Below, in pieces: positions 9,777 through 20,043 of a DNA stretch of 64,000 bases (the first letter of the stretch is position 1; each line of letters opens with the position of its first letter). The notes under the pieces were generated by a model. It was not told the DNA's origin. It ran no database searches and was given only the letters and a program-made list of their open reading frames with translations. Source of the DNA: Chamaecyparis obtusa (taxonomy: Eukaryota > Streptophyta > Pinopsida > Cupressales > Cupressaceae); assembly GCA_027943335.1 (NCBI GenBank), contig BSBK01007850.1, forward strand, positions 1 to 64,000. Direction: 5' to 3'. The position numbers and the translations under genes were made by a program.

Positions 9777-12590
9777 TGTTGGTTGTGGATTATTCCCTTT
9801 GATCTTCAACTTGCAGATTTACACTTTGATGGATAATATAAATAAAATTTTGACTCTATCACCACTCTAAAGTCCACAAGGAAGAGGGCCAACTAACAAG
9901 GATCAAAGGATCCTTCTACTCTTTGAGCTTCAATGCTTAGGTGGGTGTACCCTTGACTCACTTCTTCAAAGGAGTCTCAAAATGATGTATACAATGTTCA
10001 ACACAAGACTATAAAAGGTTTATCAAATGATTTTTTATGTTTGTGTGGTTGTTAACCATGAAACTTCAAGAGGAAAGACCAGTGCCTTATCCCAGAGCTG
10101 AGAGTCACCTAAATGTATACCTCAAATGAATACCTTAAAACAAACACAATGGAATCCAAGGTAAGTGCTTTTCCTATTACCCTTTTCGCTCAAGCACAAG
10201 GACATCAAATTCTACACCTGGCTACAAACTCACTGAATTCACCTAGAAGACTTTAATCCTAACTTTGTTAGGAACTCAAAGATAAATTCAAAATACTCTT
10301 TGTTTACCATACATTAACACACTTTGTGATATTAACATATATGAGCTTAGAGATAAGCAAGAAGGCATACACAAGATACGAGATTGGGATTCAATGATGT
10401 TTTCATTAACAAATCCAGAATCAGCATACAATTAGAATGACACCAAGATAAGAAAAGTCACAAAACTAGACTTCTATCAGTGTATTATAGTCAAAAACCA
10501 GGGACCAAAAGCAACAAGATTTTGGAACCCTTGCAAAATCAAAAATTCTGCTACTTATACCCCCTAGTCATCTTGAAATGTGCAACAAGCTATGGATGAC
10601 TAGGGTTAGGGTTTCAACCACCCAACTTGCTGGAAACGGTCTAAAAGTTATTATAGGGGCGGGAAACACATCCAACTAGGAAAAAAGGAAACTAGAACTA
10701 ATCAACAATCATGAAATTCTTCTCTGCAAGTACAAGGGATAACAAAATTGGGCTTAAAAGGACACCCTACAACAAGCCTTGAGCACACAACCAAAATGGT
10801 ACAAGCTCTACAAACAATCCAACAGCACCCTAGACCACACTGCAAATGACAAACTAGTCATATCTCACCGAATAGGGTCTACTCTGCAATGAATTCCATA
10901 AATCTTAGTACTTTCTGGTCGCTGGAAGTTCTTACAAAAATTTGAATTTGAACCACAATAGCTAAATCCTTGGTGCCTGTAGAGAACAATGGCCCACATT
11001 CAAACTAAGACCAGCTTTAAAACATAGCCATCCAATCAAACCTCCTTCGCGGCTTTAAGATCTTCCTCTAAAAGTGGCCCCACTAGACTTAGTGAATTGG
11101 TGACAAAGGACCTTTGCCAATTCGCTAAACATTTCGCACTTTCGCTAAACAACTTAGCGACTTCTCGACTACCATTCACCCAATCACCAGAAAAACTAGT
11201 GAATCCTCTTATCTTTCTACGAATGCATGACCACATTAAATTTGTCGGCACCATCACCTTTTTATCCAGACTGCCAAACACTAGACTCCAACCGGGCCCA
11301 CCCAAAGCCACATGTCACTAAACCATTCATTGATCCATGCCTAGTCACACTGACACTGGACCCACTTACCATAAGAATTTGAAATGATTGGCTGGCGTAA
11401 GATCGCATGGCTCTAACAAATCCCATGCAAACTTACACCAGCCGCAGGATCCATCCTCATCACAAACCCCTCTGACAACGGCCCCACTCCTAAGCACATC
11501 CGTGTCGACCAATAGGAACATAGCAACTAAGCACCACATGGAAAATGGTCCCACTTGCATCACACAAAGAAGATGCTAGATCAATGGATGGCACATGATC
11601 GCAAGGGGTGGGAATATTCCTTAACATCATGTACCGACAATCAGATTAAAAGCTTTCAACGCGGGCCTACCTGACAACAAATCCACCTCACCATCACTTG
11701 GATGAATGAAAACCCACCAACTCAGATCATCAGAACTACCACCGCAACCACCACATCACCCACTTCTCTGCATCTCCCAGGCCCACTAACAAAATGCCAC
11801 CGCACTACCACATGTCAATCGGTCGCATGATCGCATAGCCAAAAACTAGGCTATGCGATCATGTGACAACCAATCACATGCTACCACATGACCACCTCTG
11901 GGACACCAAACAACAACCACCATCAGGCCCCACGTGAACAAATGGCAAGCAGTCACATGATCGCATGTCAGAAAAGTCTGACATGCGGCCGTGTGACAGC
12001 CAATAAGAACATGCCATCTATCCCCCCTCTGACACCGGGCCCACCAAATAGAAGCAATGCTAGAACAGACAAAATTGACAATAGGCGCATGATTGCATGG
12101 GGAAAAAATATTCCATGTGATCACACACCAACCATTGATCTCCTCCCTCTGGCCCCACATCATCGCACTTGCATACTTAAGACAAAGAACAAGGAGAGCC
12201 GATAGAAAAGAAGACATGCAAGGTCGAAAACACATAATGTTTTCAATGGAAAAGACTAAAAACACACAAGGCTTTCAACAAACCAAAAGATAAGTGCACA
12301 AAAGCAAGATGCACAGGGTTGAAAACAACGAAGGCCAAAAACACATGGACCAAAAACATCATGGACTTTTGAAAACACTATGGGTTTTCGACCCTATGGC
12401 AGAATTTGAAAACAATTTCCTACAGACCTTAGAATTTGAATATCTTTCTGGGTTTTGCACATTAGGAGATGTGACCTAGACTAAAGCAAGGCGAAAACAT
12501 AAAGAGCATAGGGCAGGACATTTGAAAAATACTTGTAGGGGAGAGGCCAATCTCATAAGATTTTTGCTATGACAAAAAATTGGCCTAACA
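9777..12590 (-). repeat. 3' LTR of the 13-kb gypsy element
   Basis: 2814 bp. It contains five imperfect hairpins at 11390-11443, 11590-11635, 11821-11868, 11952-11997 and 12084-12129, and a minus-strand TATA-like GTATAAG at 10554-10560. No convincing polypurine tract is seen at 12591-12615. Confidence 0.93.
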
Positions 12591-12827
12591 GTGGCTCTGT
12601 TTGGGGATGTATGCCTCTTGCAGGCATAGAAAGGACCTAGAATCACTGGTTAAAGTAGACCATCCCACAGGACAAAAATCTAGAGAGCAAGGAGCAAGCA
12701 GGCCAAGACCAAGCAACAGGACCAAAAATTGATAGACCAGGGCAAAGCAAGGCAGGTGAAAGCAACTTATATATAGAGATTTACAAGATGTACAACCCTA
12801 ACTACTGTTCATGGAAAATAGAGTACT

Positions 12828-14059
12828 TCAAATGAAGTACTGCTTCAAGAATTGTCCATGAACTGGCAAATCTTGAATATCACCACTAAAATTCTTGATG
12901 ATGTAAGAATCTTGGCCCCATTTCTCATGAATTAGATATGGTTGTAACCAGATGGGATCAAATTTACCATGCTTCCCCTTATCTTCCAATCTGGCATTCC
13001 AAACTAACACCAAATCACTAGGTTCACACTTTCTGTCAATAGTCTTTTTATCATATAGATTCTTAACCTACAACTGTAATTTGGCATTCCTTGCAACTGA
13101 TTCTCTTCTAGTTTCATCTAGTCTAATGAGGTCCTCCATTCTCAACTGCATTTCATCATCAATGCCATCATCATACAACTGCAAAAACTTGTACATCTCC
13201 AACAAATTATTTTGAGGCATTCTAGCATGAATTCCATACACCAGGTCAAATGGTGCACAACCAATTTCCTCTTCATAGTTACCCTATCAGCCCATAAAGC
13301 TAATGGAAGCTTTGAATTCCATGCCCTCTTATTCTTCTCCAGAATCCTCTTCAAGATTTTAATCAGACTCTTATTAGTAGATTCTGCCTGACCATTTCCT
13401 TGCAGATGATAAGGTGAGGAATTAGAAATCTGAATTCCCAAACCTTTGCAAAAGTCCTTACATTCGGCAGACCTGAAGCACATAGCATTGTCACTCACTA
13501 TCCTCTCAAGGCACCCAAACCTTGTAATAATATTATTCATCAGAAAGTCAATTACCACTCTGCTAGTTGCATTCCTTGTAGGTACAACTTCTACCCACTT
13601 TGTAAAATAATCAGTGGCAATTAAGATCCATGAATGTCCTCCACTTGACTTGTTTGGTATCTCCCCTATGAAATCAATTCCCCACTACTGGAAAGGAGCC
13701 TGAACTTCTACTAGTTTTAATGGTACATTACCTAAAAACTTAAGCTTACCAGAGAACCTTTGACAAGCATCACATCTCCTTACCAACTGTTCTGCATCCC
13801 TGAAGATTGTGGGCCACCAAAATATTGCTCTCAAGATCTTATGAGTAGTTTTTTTACCCATATAATGTCCACCACAAACTCCCTCATGCATCTCCTTCAA
13901 CAATAGATTAGCCTGATTCTCATCTACAAATTTCAACAGTATGCAATCCATATTTTTTCTATACAGCTTACATTTCACAATTACATACTTGATGGCCTGT
14001 AACTTCAATGTCCTCTTTTGATTATCATTCATACTATCTGGACACCTCATCTTTCTCAA
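12828..14059 (-). pseudogene. Gypsy integrase (13-kb element)
   Basis: Inserts the cDNA copy into the genome. The HHCC module is complete (EMHEGVCGGHYMG ... RRCDACQ, about 13760-13890). The catalytic core retains all three acidic positions: D in WGIDFIGE, D in IVSDNAMCF and E in GNGQAESTNKS. The C-terminal domain ends in the FLKQYF motif that closes many Tat-type integrases. A stop precedes WGIDF at about 13683 and frameshifts separate the core (13142-13558) from the C-terminal piece (12828-13013), so no active protein is expected. No chromodomain was seen. Confidence 0.92.
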
Positions 14060-14131
14060 ATAGTAAATAATATCCTAATACCAAATACAATCATCCATAT
14101 CACATGTATAATCAATTTCAGAATGATTTAC

Positions 14132-14545
14132 CTAGTTTGCATCTAGATTGGACTGAGCCATCAACTTTGCCAATCCCTGTCCTCTAACCAATTTAGTGAT
14201 CTGGATCTCAACATTGAATTCCTGGATCCTATTGATCCATCTGCATCTTCTTCCAAACACCTCTTGCTGTGAGAAAATGTCCTTCACAACTACACTTGGC
14301 ACAAAAGCAATCACAACTCCTCCCATCAAGTAACACCTAAAAGCCTTGATTGCCTTCACAAGTGCATAAGCCTGTTTCTCATTTATGTCATACTTTAATT
14401 CTGTAGCTAGCAAGGATTTACTAAAAATTGCAATAGGCTGCTCAAAACCATCCTTATTCTTTTGTAATAAAACTATAGCAATAGTATGAAAAGATGCAAA
14501 AGAAAAGATATGCATAGGGACACTATAATTAGGTGCCTTTAGCAC
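14132..14545 (-). pseudogene. RT-linked RNase H (13-kb element)
   Basis: The normal gypsy RNase H that follows reverse transcriptase. AIAIFSKSLLATELKYDINEKQAYALVKAIKAFR in outline gives the family's conserved K-Y-E-A-L block (seen as ELKYDINEKQAYALV). The first catalytic Asp expected in the FDAS motif is lost (SFASFHT), so it looks inactive. It continues from the RT fragment after a frame interruption near 14600. Confidence 0.85.
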
Positions 14546-14602
14546 TAGTGCATCTTTGATAGCCTTCTTGATATTCTTGAAAGCCTCATCAGGCTCACCC
14601 TC

Positions 14603-15532
14603 CTAATTGATTTCAGATCCCTTCTTCAACATCTTGGAAATACGTCTAGTAACCTCTACAAAGTTTGTCACAAACCTTCTTAGAAAATTGACCTGACCAA
14701 AGAAGGACTGAATCCCTTTAACATTCTTTGGCTTTTGAATTTTATCAATTGTTTCTACCCTCTCTGGGTCAATTCTCACTCCTTGCTTCCCAACTAAGTG
14801 GCCAAGCAACTTACCTTCTGTGACACCAAAAGCACATTTCCTTGGGTTTAATGAAATGCCAAATTCAAAGGCCCTCAAAAATATTTTCTCTAAATGAGCA
14901 CAATGGTCCTCTTCCTTCTTGGAATAGACAATTAAATCATACTGATACACAACAAGGAAATCATTAATGAAATCTGAAAAGGCAACATCCATTGCCCTCT
15001 AAAAAGTAGCACCAGCATTTGTGAGACCAAAAGGCATTCTCACATAAACATATGTTCCCCAAGGTGTTGTAAAGGTTGTCTTGAATTGTTCTGATTCCTT
15101 AACAATGACCTGATTGTAGCCAGAGAAACCATCCATCATTGACATTAATTTTGATCTGGTTACTCTCTGCAACATAGCCTACATATTGGGCAAACAATAA
15201 TTATCTTTCAATGAGCTGATGTTCAAATTTTTGAAGTCCACACAAAGCCTTATGTCACCATTCTTTTTTCTTACAGGAACAAGATTTGACACCCAAGAAG
15301 AATGCCTTATAGGCTTGATAATGCCAGCATCTCTCAACTTAATTAATTCTTCTTGCATCTTGGGTGCCAAAGTAGGATTAATAGGCCTTTTCTTTTCTTG
15401 GAAAGGTTTAGCATCTTCTCTTAATGGAATAACATGCTGAAATAAATCCTCTCTATAAACCTTTAGGTCATCATACGACCATGCAAAAACATGCCTGAAT
15501 TTCCTCAATAATTCAACCAGAGGTATCCTCAC
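14603..15532 (-). pseudogene. Gypsy reverse transcriptase (13-kb element)
   Basis: Copies element RNA into DNA. Recognisable blocks in order: GIIKPIRHSSWVSNLVPV and RLCVDFKNLN (about 15230-15330), YNQVIV, WGTYVYVRMPFGLTNAGATF (about 15000-15070), then GHLVGKQGV and the FLRRFV connection region. The active-site YxDD reads YQYD at about 14940-14951, so the first catalytic aspartate is lost (a GAT to TAT change would explain it). Stops occur at about 15178 and 15000. Upstream it follows the extra RNase H. Confidence 0.93.
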
Positions 15533-15634
15533 CTTTTGAGATATATCTCTACCAATGTATACTTTCTTAGGTGCCTCATGTGATCCAAGATTTATCTCCT
15601 CAAGATTAGCATGATCTTCTCCTTTGATATTCTT

Positions 15635-16354
15635 TTAAACTCTATCTTGGTTGTCAAAGACAGTCTCTAAAACAACAAGCCCCTTGGGCACCTTGTTAGT
15701 TATAAGTTGAATGACCTCATTGCCTAAGACAACCTCCCTTCCTTCTATTGACTCAACCAAGGCTGAACAATCAAGTTCCTGAACATGATACTGATCCTTG
15801 CAATCCATAAACTTCAAAATATCATTATCATCATCAAAAACTTGCCAATTCTCAATATTGTCTAGTATACTAGGCCTAGCCTGAATTTCAACTTTAGAAA
15901 TACCAGAGAATGTAACATCATTAGGATTGATTGCAATATTGGCCAACAAGTCAGCTATCTTGTTGTTACTCCTATCCGTCCACTCAATATTAAAGGCATC
16001 AAAATGCTCAATCAAATCCCACACTGCATTCCTATATTGTTTCAACCTTCTATTCTTGGAAGCATACATTGACCTGACTTGGGACACCACCAACTCAGAA
16101 TCACCAATAACACTTATGTATTTTATACCATGCTTTTGTGCCAACCTCAGTCCTAACAACAAGGCCTCATATTCTGCTATATTGTTGGTACAAAATAAAT
16201 TCAATGTGAAAGAGAACTTGTAGGTGTTTCCATCAGGAGAAATAAGTAAAATACTTGCTCCTGCACCATCTTTGCAGTTTGCAGCATCAAAGTACATGAC
16301 CCACAAATCACCCTTCACAGAGTCAGCACCTACCTTAGTAGAAATAGGTGACAA
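15635..16354 (-). pseudogene. Extra RNase H domain, upstream of RT
   Basis: A 239-codon open frame with a type I RNase H of the plant RVT_3 / archaeal-like kind (aRNH). All four acidic active-site residues are visible: D in MYFDAANC, E in NNIAEYEAL, D in VIGDSELVVS and D in NKIADLLAN. It lies between protease and reverse transcriptase. In most described Tat elements the extra RNase H lies after RT-RNase H, before integrase. The open frame is unusually well preserved beside its broken neighbours. I infer that it was part of the polyprotein, because there is no separate promoter or start context. Confidence 0.9.
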
Positions 16355-16449
16355 AACAAGCTAATTTTCAAATATAGGGATCTCTTCCCTAAAAGAATTT
16401 ACATCAGTATCCACAAAGTATGTAGTTTCATTATCTATGTTTCTCTCAA

Positions 16450-16932
16450 TCATGTGGCATACTCTTGGCTCTTGTTCAATCTTGACAAACTGATCATCAA
16501 TCTTGAAAGTTGCATAGGACAAATCACACTATAAACTTCCACCCATGGAGCACTCCATCTTCTAGATAGCAACATCCCATAATGAGGAGGGATATCAACC
16601 ACAAAAACACTCATTGTTAGCTCTTTCTCTAGATATGTTGCCAACCTATATGGTATTGTATTGATAGTCCCAATGACTGGTACCTCCCTCTAATCCATTG
16701 CACAACATTTTCCCTACACTGTATCAACTTTAAGGCCCAATCTCTCTATGATTTTTAAAGGCATGACAGTATTAGAGGCACCACTATCAATCATACAATT
16801 TCTTAACTTCATCCCATTCACAAGAACACTTAAGAAGAATGGGTCAATATTTTCAAGGCTAGCATTGACAGAATTGTCCAAATATATTGGAGGAATTCGG
16901 GACACAATTCCCTGAGTAGCAACATCATTCAA
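16450..16932 (-). pseudogene. Gypsy aspartic protease (13-kb element)
   Basis: Retropepsin that cuts the polyprotein. The catalytic motif is CMIDSGASNTVMPL at about 16770-16810, and the C-terminal part contains DIPPHYGMLLSRRW at about 16560-16605. A stop and a frame change between 16714 and 16644 break it in two. Confidence 0.88.
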
Positions 16933-16941
16933 AGCTTTATT

Positions 16942-17691
16942 CTAAGATCCATTGCATGAAGTATCATTTTTGTGAATATTACCAACCCATGCAATAGCTT
17001 TATCTTTATGTTCAGGGATCCTCAACAATTCTGACAATGGAACCTTAATTGTAATTTGTGACAATACAGATAACATGTCAACAGGGGTAGAAGCAGGAAT
17101 CTCAATCTGCACTGCCTTAACATCTTTTTGCTTGTCTGTCATATTAGGTGTATTGACCACCTTCATTTTTTCAACCTTAGCCATTGTGTTAACTGGCTTC
17201 TCAATCTCACTAGAGATCTTTTCAATTCCAACTCCCTTAGGCTCACAATGCTTACCTTTTACATTCTTTAATTTCACCATGTGATCAACCTTTGATTTGT
17301 TCTCATTAGGTTCTCTAGAGTTGGTACTCTTTATAAACATTCCTGCAGCTTTCTCATTTGTATTCCTTGCCACCATGCCTCTAGTTTGCACCTGGGCAAT
17401 CATTTCTGCAGTAATCCTCTCCATCTCTTTTTTGGAAGGCCGTCTCAAATTTACTGGCTTGGGAGAAGAGTTCATGTTACATGTTTTTTGATCAATGCAC
17501 TCACCATCAGAAAAAACCTCTTGATGAAAAAGGGCCTGATTATGTCTCTTCATATTCTCATCTACCTCTTCATCAAAATCAAAATGATCTTCATATCCTA
17601 GACATGAAGAAGCCATGTTGCAACCAACATCTTCTTGTTCTATCTCCTCATTGGCACAATCTTGATTTACAGCCATAGATTGTGCAACCAC
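16942..17691 (-). pseudogene. Gag-protease linker, 249 codons, unknown
   Basis: Acidic N-terminal part (NEEIEQEDVGC...) followed by a lysine-rich stretch and a VPLSELLRIPEHK segment that leads into the protease. It probably encodes the C-terminal gag/protease spacer of the polyprotein. I recognise no domain. Confidence 0.6.
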
Positions 17692-19861
17692 ACAATGCTC
17701 TACAGAATGAGGGGACTGGCATGCAACACATCATGGTACATTCTCTATGACATTTATTGAAGCTTTATGTAGAGGGTTAGGGACACCTCTGTCATTGTTT
17801 CCTCTTGCAGCAGGGACAATAGGCTTGCCATCCTTCCATTGGGTGTTGTAGGGGTAATTTTGTAGTCTATTCTGCTTACTAAAATTGTTGTTGAACCGAG
17901 GCCTTTCATTGGTAGGAGTACTGATGTTCCTATTTGCAGGTGCCTTCAAATCCTTCAATGCATTAAGCACCTTATCCAACTTATCTTCTTCCTAGCTCCT
18001 AGATCCAACATTCCTATCATTTTATTTTTTGTATTTCCCATCTCCAAACAACTTTGGGTCATCTCTCTTTCCACCCAACTTTCTTGATATTTTCATGTTG
18101 TTCTCAATATTGATAGAAATCCCAAAAGCATCCCTAAGAGTTCTTGGTTCTTTATCCCTCAATAAATATCCCATCTTCCCATCAAATGCATTGAAGTATG
18201 TAGTCAGACAAACATTGTCATCCAACCATATGACTTGGAACAACTTGTGCATACCTTTCTGAAATCTCATGTTGAATTCAGTTGCAGACTCATTTTGATT
18301 CTTCCTTATGGTATTGAATTCATTCAACATGAAGCTAGCATTAGACCTGTCACCATACTGCTCTTTGAAACATTTCTCAAAAGAGTTCCAAGTATCAATA
18401 CACTTATCAGGAAGCCTCGTAAACCAATCTCTAGCATCCTCCATTAGAGATTGAACAAATAGTTTCATGACAACATCCTCATGCTGTACCTCATAATCAT
18501 TAAGCATATCAACAAATAACCTAAGATGCTCCTCACAACTTATAGCATTATTACCAGCAAAACTTAGGTACCATATCTCTAATATCATTTGGAAAAGCAT
18601 TTGGACAGCCAGGAATTCCATCAAAACTTATTTTCCTATAGCCTTCTAGTTGCATAGGTCTTCTTTGAAAGCTTGAACTAGTGTTAACCCTAGGATCAAC
18701 ATTAGCATCTACATTTATCTGTGCATTTGACTGCTGCCTAGGATCTGCACCTATCCTAGCAAATGAAGAAGGCAAAGAACTAGTAGCATTACTAAGTGGA
18801 ATAGCAGTAGTCATAGATGGCATACCTAGTTCAGTAGAAGATGGGCCAAGAGCATTAGCTGAAGAAGCCCGCAAAAATTGGATCTTCCTTTTCTTTTCTA
18901 CAATGGCAATGTCAACCTCAGCTCTCTCTAGTTCTCTTGCAAGATCCTCATCTTCTTTTCTCCTTCTCTCCATTTTTGTGTCCTTATTTGAATCAGGTGG
19001 TGGGATCCCTAGTATTGTCACTGGTTTTCTTGCTTGATCACCCACCATCTTCTACTTTCCTTTCTCCTTAATGATAATAGCAGGTCTAGTGATCCTATGC
19101 CCATCTTTATCTTTAGGCAAAGGGACATAGCTTTGCACTTGTCTAACCATAGGGCCCTCATTTTCAAATTCATGATCCTACAGTAAGCATTCTTTCTCAC
19201 TCCTCAAGGCATCAAGATCACCAAAAATATCATGCTACAACGTTTTAGGAGCAGAAGCAAGAATCTTGTTTCTCTCCTTCATTTCATTTATTTTTCTCAG
19301 AAGAGACTGCCTCTCTATCAAAGCATTTACCTTTTTAGCCTCTCTCTCCTCATGTAATCTTTTATGTATGGCATCCTGCTCTGCCAACTACAACCTCAAT
19401 GCATTCAAATCATCAAGATCTATGATAATGTCATCAGAACCAGATGACACATCCATATCAAGAAGATTTTGATATGAGAAATAGACTTCCCTGCTTCTCA
19501 TGGGTTCTCTTCTAAATTGATCTTCATCGAGATCCAACTCAACCTCTAAACCCACATCTTTGTTTTGTTCATTCTGACCTGTAGGAAATGGACCTTTGTC
19601 CTGAAATGCAGCCTCAAGGGTATCATAGAATCTCTCTTCAGAGTGACCACCTTATGATCTAGATACTCTATTTTTTGAACCATCGTCACTTGAGGATACA
19701 TGTGGTCTTCTGGGTCTGGCATTTCTCTATTCTCTCATGGGAGCACTAGTAGGCTCACCATTCCTTCTAATCTAGCTCTCCTTTCCCTATCTAGGTAATT
19801 GCTCCAGAGTGACCTCTAGATTCTTTCTAACATATGACCTAGTATTTCTCCTCTTATCCAT
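17692..19861 (-). pseudogene. Gypsy gag (13-kb element)
   Basis: Capsid-like protein. A likely start ATG is at 19861 (MDKRRNTRSYVRKN). A charged, coiled-coil-prone region follows (RRRKEDEDLARELERAEVDI, about 18890-18980). The retrotransposon gag core at 18022-18530 has DWFTRLPDKCIDTWNSFEKC and QNESATEFNMRFQKG. A variant zinc knuckle, C-x2-C-x3-H-x4-C (CVACQSPHSVEHC), is at about 17690-17730, just after an in-frame TGA. Multiple stops at the N-terminus and a frameshift near 18565 make it non-functional. Confidence 0.88.
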
Positions 19862-20022
19862 GCTTCTTCAATATGTTGCACTGGTTCAAACCTTTGAGTC
19901 GCCACCCACCTAGATGGGAAATCTTCAAAACAACAAGAAAACAAGAACACACTTATACCTTTCTCTTTAGATTCTCCCCAGTAGAATCACTAACTCTTAA
20001 CAAATGCATATCTTCATAGTTG

Positions 20023-20040
20023 TCCCCAATAGAGTCACCA
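20023..20040 (-). promoter_or_regulatory. Primer-binding site of the 13-kb element
   Basis: The minus strand reads TGGTGACTCTATTGGGGA three bases inside the 5' LTR, resembling the TGGCGACTC...GGGGA primer sites of Tat/Ogre-type elements. I do not assign the tRNA. A second, similar motif (gtgattctactgggga) lies at 19974-19992, about 30 bases further in. Confidence 0.75.
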
Positions 20041-20043
20041 TCT

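Noticed and set aside
11036..12293. Several overlapping open frames on both strands
   Set aside because: They lie inside the 2.8-kb LTR, overlap each other and are only partly mirrored in the second LTR; no domain.
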